From the NCBI RefSeq assembly GCF_000213975.1, contig NZ_GL892076.1, forward strand, positions 1,908,560 to 1,962,274: a DNA stretch of 53,715 bases, given 5' to 3'. The position numbers were made by a program, and so were the translations under genes. The notes under the pieces were generated by a model that saw only the letters and a program-made list of their open reading frames with translations, had not been told where the DNA came from and ran no database searches. The stretch comes from Centipeda periodontii DSM 2778. GTDB taxonomy: Bacteria; Bacillota; Negativicutes; Selenomonadales; Selenomonadaceae. Positions 51,735 through 53,715 of this stretch are shown here, one piece after another (position 1 is the first letter of the stretch; each line of letters opens with the position of its first letter).

Positions 51735-53040
51735 GCTCTTTGTCAATGCTTGGGGAGAAAAATAATGGAGATTTTTAGGAAAATTTTGTCCGACGGCTTT
51801 TCCGTTCCTCATCGTTGATAATATACATGATGCGACGTCGGAAGTTTGCGAAGTTCCGGAATCCGTAGCAGACTCGTTTTAGGACTTTAATCGTATTGTT
51901 GCAGCCCTCGGTGAATCCGTTGTTATATCCGGTACGGATTCCGTTCCAGATTTCTTCTTTCCACTGTTCGATCGTCTTTAGAACTCTGATGAATGGCGCA
52001 ATATTGGAGGCAAGAACGTGCTCCCTAAAATCCCGCAGCCGCTCCTTAAACATTTTCCGATCACAGCTGTCAAAAATACGACAGTATTCTTCTTTCAAGG
52101 CGTGGGCAACAGCCAATTTGTCGGAGAAGCTGAACATCTGTGAGAGTTTTGCGCGTTCCCCGGAGCTGAGTTTTTGCTGTCGCCGGAGCAGCACACGGCG
52201 TGCATTTTTGAACCATTTCTTATGTGGTTTATCAAGCTCTTTCTGGACTTCTTTTCGGATGCTGTCCAATGCCTCGTTGGCAAGTCGCACTGCATGGAAC
52301 TTGTCGGCTACGATTTCTGCATTGGGAAAAAAATCCTCAACGAGCCGACGAAAGAGCGGAGATAAATCCATGCTGACCATCGCAACACGTTCACGATCCA
52401 CAAGCGGATAGCTTCGGATTCTGTCATAGAATGTTGCAACGCTCCGATCATCGATGATGTCACAGCACCTACGATTCTGCAAATCGTTGAGCACGACCTG
52501 AAATTTTGCACCGGCATTTCCGCGAAACTCATCGATTGAGATGACGGTACTTAAGGTTTTTTCGCTTGCTGTCTCTTTTTCCTCAACACGGTTTATGGCT
52601 CGCTCAAAATGACGCATAATGGTGTTCACTGAAATTCCGTGTCTGCGTGCAATAAGCGCGGACGGAACAAGTTCGTTATGCTCCTTGATGATGTTGTCGA
52701 TTTCACTGCGGGGCATCCGTTGACAAGGATCTATGAACGGATTGTTCTCGGAGAATTTTTTCCCGCAATCTTGGCAACGATATCGCCGTCTATTGTAGAT
52801 ATAATTTGTTTCTGATGGAATCCCGCACAGGTTTTGTTTCCGATAGTCATGTGTATAGGTGTGCTGCGACCCGCAATCAGGGCAGACATGATGCTTACGC
52901 GGCAAATGAAATTGTACGCAGCTCTCAGTGGTTATTTCCTTGCAGTCCTCTGGTAGTTTTAATAAAAAAATGTTAAAATCCTCGTACATGGAGAAAGCCC
53001 CTTTCTGATTGTTTTCGCCAACACACAGTATAGCGGAATT
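51735..53040 (-). mobile_element. ISL3-family insertion sequence
   Basis: The left end is GGCTCTTTGTCAATG, a typical ISL3-family terminus, at 51735. The right end is unclear: CAACACACAGTATAGCGG near 53019-53036 resembles the interior of such ends, but the expected GAAGAGCC-like tip is missing. The element holds one intact transposase gene. It lies against the CRISPR remnant. Confidence 0.7.
51775..52989 (-). CDS. ISL3-family transposase
   Basis: A 404-residue transposase. The N-terminal zinc-finger region has CPDCGSQH and CQDCGKKF pairs. An HTH (IARRHGISVNTIMRHF) and the DDE domain follow: ISIDEFRG, SMDLSPLFRRLVEDFFPNAE, ADKFHAVRLANEALD and the C-terminal NNGFTEGCNNTIKVLKR. These are characteristic of the ISL3 group. 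AAAGGGG precedes the ATG at 52989. The frame is intact, so this copy may be active. Confidence 0.92.
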   Translation of the reverse strand: MYEDFNIFLLKLPEDCKEITTESCVQFHLPRKHHVCPDCGSQHTYTHDYRKQNLCGIPSETNYIYNRRRYRCQDCGKKFSENNPFIDPCQRMPRSEIDNIIKEHNELVPSALIARRHGISVNTIMRHFERAINRVEEKETASEKTLSTVISIDEFRGNAGAKFQVVLNDLQNRRCCDIIDDRSVATFYDRIRSYPLVDRERVAMVSMDLSPLFRRLVEDFFPNAEIVADKFHAVRLANEALDSIRKEVQKELDKPHKKWFKNARRVLLRRQQKLSSGERAKLSQMFSFSDKLAVAHALKEEYCRIFDSCDRKMFKERLRDFREHVLASNIAPFIRVLKTIEQWKEEIWNGIRTGYNNGFTEGCNNTIKVLKRVCYGFRNFANFRRRIMYIINDEERKSRRTKFS

Positions 53041-53049
53041 TCTCCATGA

Positions 53050-53095
53050 AAAAAAGGATGGATGCCAGCATTTGCGGTCATCCATCCTTTTTTTT
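53050..53095. terminator. Terminator after ssb
   Basis: GGATGGATG at 53056-53064 pairs with CATCCATCC at 53079-53087, flanked by an A-run and a T-run. It can stop transcription in both directions. Confidence 0.8.
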
Positions 53096-53110
53096 CATGA
53101 GAAGTATTGG

Positions 53111-53533
53111 TCAAAACGGAATTTCGTCATCATCGACTGCCGGGAACGGTGCTTCGGAAAACGATTCATCCGAAACTGTTTCCGGTATCTCCTCGTTTGT
53201 TTTACCATCTCTCTTTTGAGGTGTCAGGAACTCGATCTCCGTGGCGACAACTTTCGTCTGATACGAAGTATTCCCCTGTTCATCTCGACGGCGATCTGTA
53301 TCAAGACGACCGATCACATTGATTCGATCGCCACGCATCAAATGATCGACACAGGCATCGGCGAGCTTATTCCAAATTTCAATTTGGAAATAATTGACGG
53401 GATACTTCCCCTTCTCGTTTCTTTGAAAACCTTTCCGGACGGCAAGCGGAAAATGAATCACGTGCTTCCCTGTTTTCGTGTAGTGTTCGCGAATGTCCGC
53501 AGCGAGGCGTCCACTCAAAGCTACAATGTTCAT
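53111..53533 (-). CDS. ssb: Single-stranded DNA-binding protein
   Basis: A 140-residue SSB. Residues 1-105 form the OB fold (MNIVALSGRLAADIREHYTK, then FQIEIWNKLADACVDHLMRG and INVIGRLDTDRRRD). An acidic linker leads to the partner-binding tail DDDEIPF. The sequence departs from housekeeping SSB openings and the gene sits among mobile elements, so it may be an accessory copy from a phage, plasmid or integrative element. Its ATG overlaps the stop codon of the upstream frame (TGATG). Confidence 0.92.
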   Translation of the reverse strand: MNIVALSGRLAADIREHYTKTGKHVIHFPLAVRKGFQRNEKGKYPVNYFQIEIWNKLADACVDHLMRGDRINVIGRLDTDRRRDEQGNTSYQTKVVATEIEFLTPQKRDGKTNEEIPETVSDESFSEAPFPAVDDDEIPF

Positions 53534-53715
53534 CAGAATTTCCTCGCTTTCATTGTTGGACGTTTGGGGGCTGCATCCGGTTTTCCATTTTTATCCGGCA
53601 GCGTCGCTCTACCCCAATGCGCCGTAAAGCCCAGCCCTTTAGGGCTGGGGATATAAGGCCCGTCCGCCGAATTTGCGCAAGCATTTGAAGGCGGACAAAT
53701 GTTTTTCGTTTCTTC
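53533..53715 (-). CDS. Partial gene of unknown function, coupled to ssb
   Basis: An open frame enters from the right edge and ends at a TGA sharing its A with the ssb start codon. About 60 C-terminal residues are visible, including SPKGLGFTAHWGRATLPDKN and a basic tail APKRPTMKARKF. The TGATG junction and full openness argue for a real gene in the same operon. The segment contains two palindromes (53630-53649 and 53662-53696). I do not recognise the family. Confidence 0.55.
   Translation of the reverse strand, partial: EETKNICPPSNACANSADGPYIPSPKGLGFTAHWGRATLPDKNGKPDAAPKRPTMKARKF

Noticed and set aside
53009-53656. A plus-strand frame over ssb, and the hairpin at 53630-53649 as an IS200/IS605 right end
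   Set aside because: The plus frame is antisense to ssb. The hairpin with a TTTA loop resembles a TnpB-type element end, but the minus strand through it is an open frame coupled to ssb, and no TnpB catalytic or zinc-finger motif is present.

Overview
The window reads like a chromosomal segment of an anaerobic, diderm Firmicute of the class Negativicutes, most probably a Selenomonas or close relative. This is an inference from gene content and composition: a GC-rich genome with ATG/GTG/TTG starts, Bacillus/Clostridium-type gene clusters (ylxM-ffh-rpsP-khpA-ylqD-rimM, tsaEBD-rimI), and diderm-type anaerobic respiration genes (nrfHA with a ccm heme-export cluster). No rRNA or tRNA gene was seen. 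Most genes lie on the minus strand and gaps are short.

Layout. 1-800: the 3' end of a VOC-family gene, an HxlR regulator remnant and a 164-bp miniature transposable element. 800-9000: an amino-acid racemase, a MocR-type regulator divergent from an MFS exporter across a 12-bp perfect inverted repeat, a heterodimeric ABC exporter and a BASS-family transporter. 9100-11530: feoA-feoB plus a Cys-rich small membrane protein behind a Fur-box-like site (ferrous iron uptake). 11540-16000: a transposase fragment, a polysaccharide deacetylase, a hypothetical protein, CstA and a TSUP/TauE permease. 16000-22460: a seven-gene run ccmA-ccmB-ccmC-ccmE-ccmF-nrfH-nrfA for cytochrome c maturation and nitrite ammonification. 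CcmE carries the Cys-type heme motif (CPSKY), and neither CcmG nor CcmH is in the cluster. 22460-30350: an aldo/keto reductase, an AlbA_2/HATPase protein and the mannitol operon mtlR-mtlA-mtlD. 30470-36700: tRNA t6A genes and the signal-recognition/ribosome-maturation cluster, with a second copy of the miniature element between ffh and rpsP. 36800-47050: a macrodomain PARG-like protein with an extra C-terminal region, a DUF438/hemerythrin/PAS protein, ClpB, a long glutamine synthetase, a hypothetical protein and a DUF4153 membrane protein. 47050-50500: an H-NOX/methyl-accepting sensor with every diagnostic heme-pocket residue, and an SsuBC/TauBC-type importer lacking its binding protein. 50500-53715: an accessory zone with a frameshifted IS5-family element, a beheaded type I-C CRISPR remnant, an ISL3-family element, an ssb gene and a partial gene coupled to it.

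How it fits together. NrfHA reduces nitrite to ammonium at the outer face of the membrane; the adjacent Ccm genes attach its hemes, and FeoAB supplies iron. The H-NOX chemoreceptor keeps the distal tyrosine associated with O2 binding, so it may steer the cell away from oxygen. Mannitol PTS, CstA and glutamine synthetase cover carbon and nitrogen supply.

The most noteworthy signals are: the reduced ccm (System I*-like) cluster wired to nrfHA; the H-NOX receptor; a miniature element family whose ends match the end of the resident IS5-family element; and a CRISPR array whose leader side stops, just after the first five bases of a would-be repeat, at an ISL3 end.
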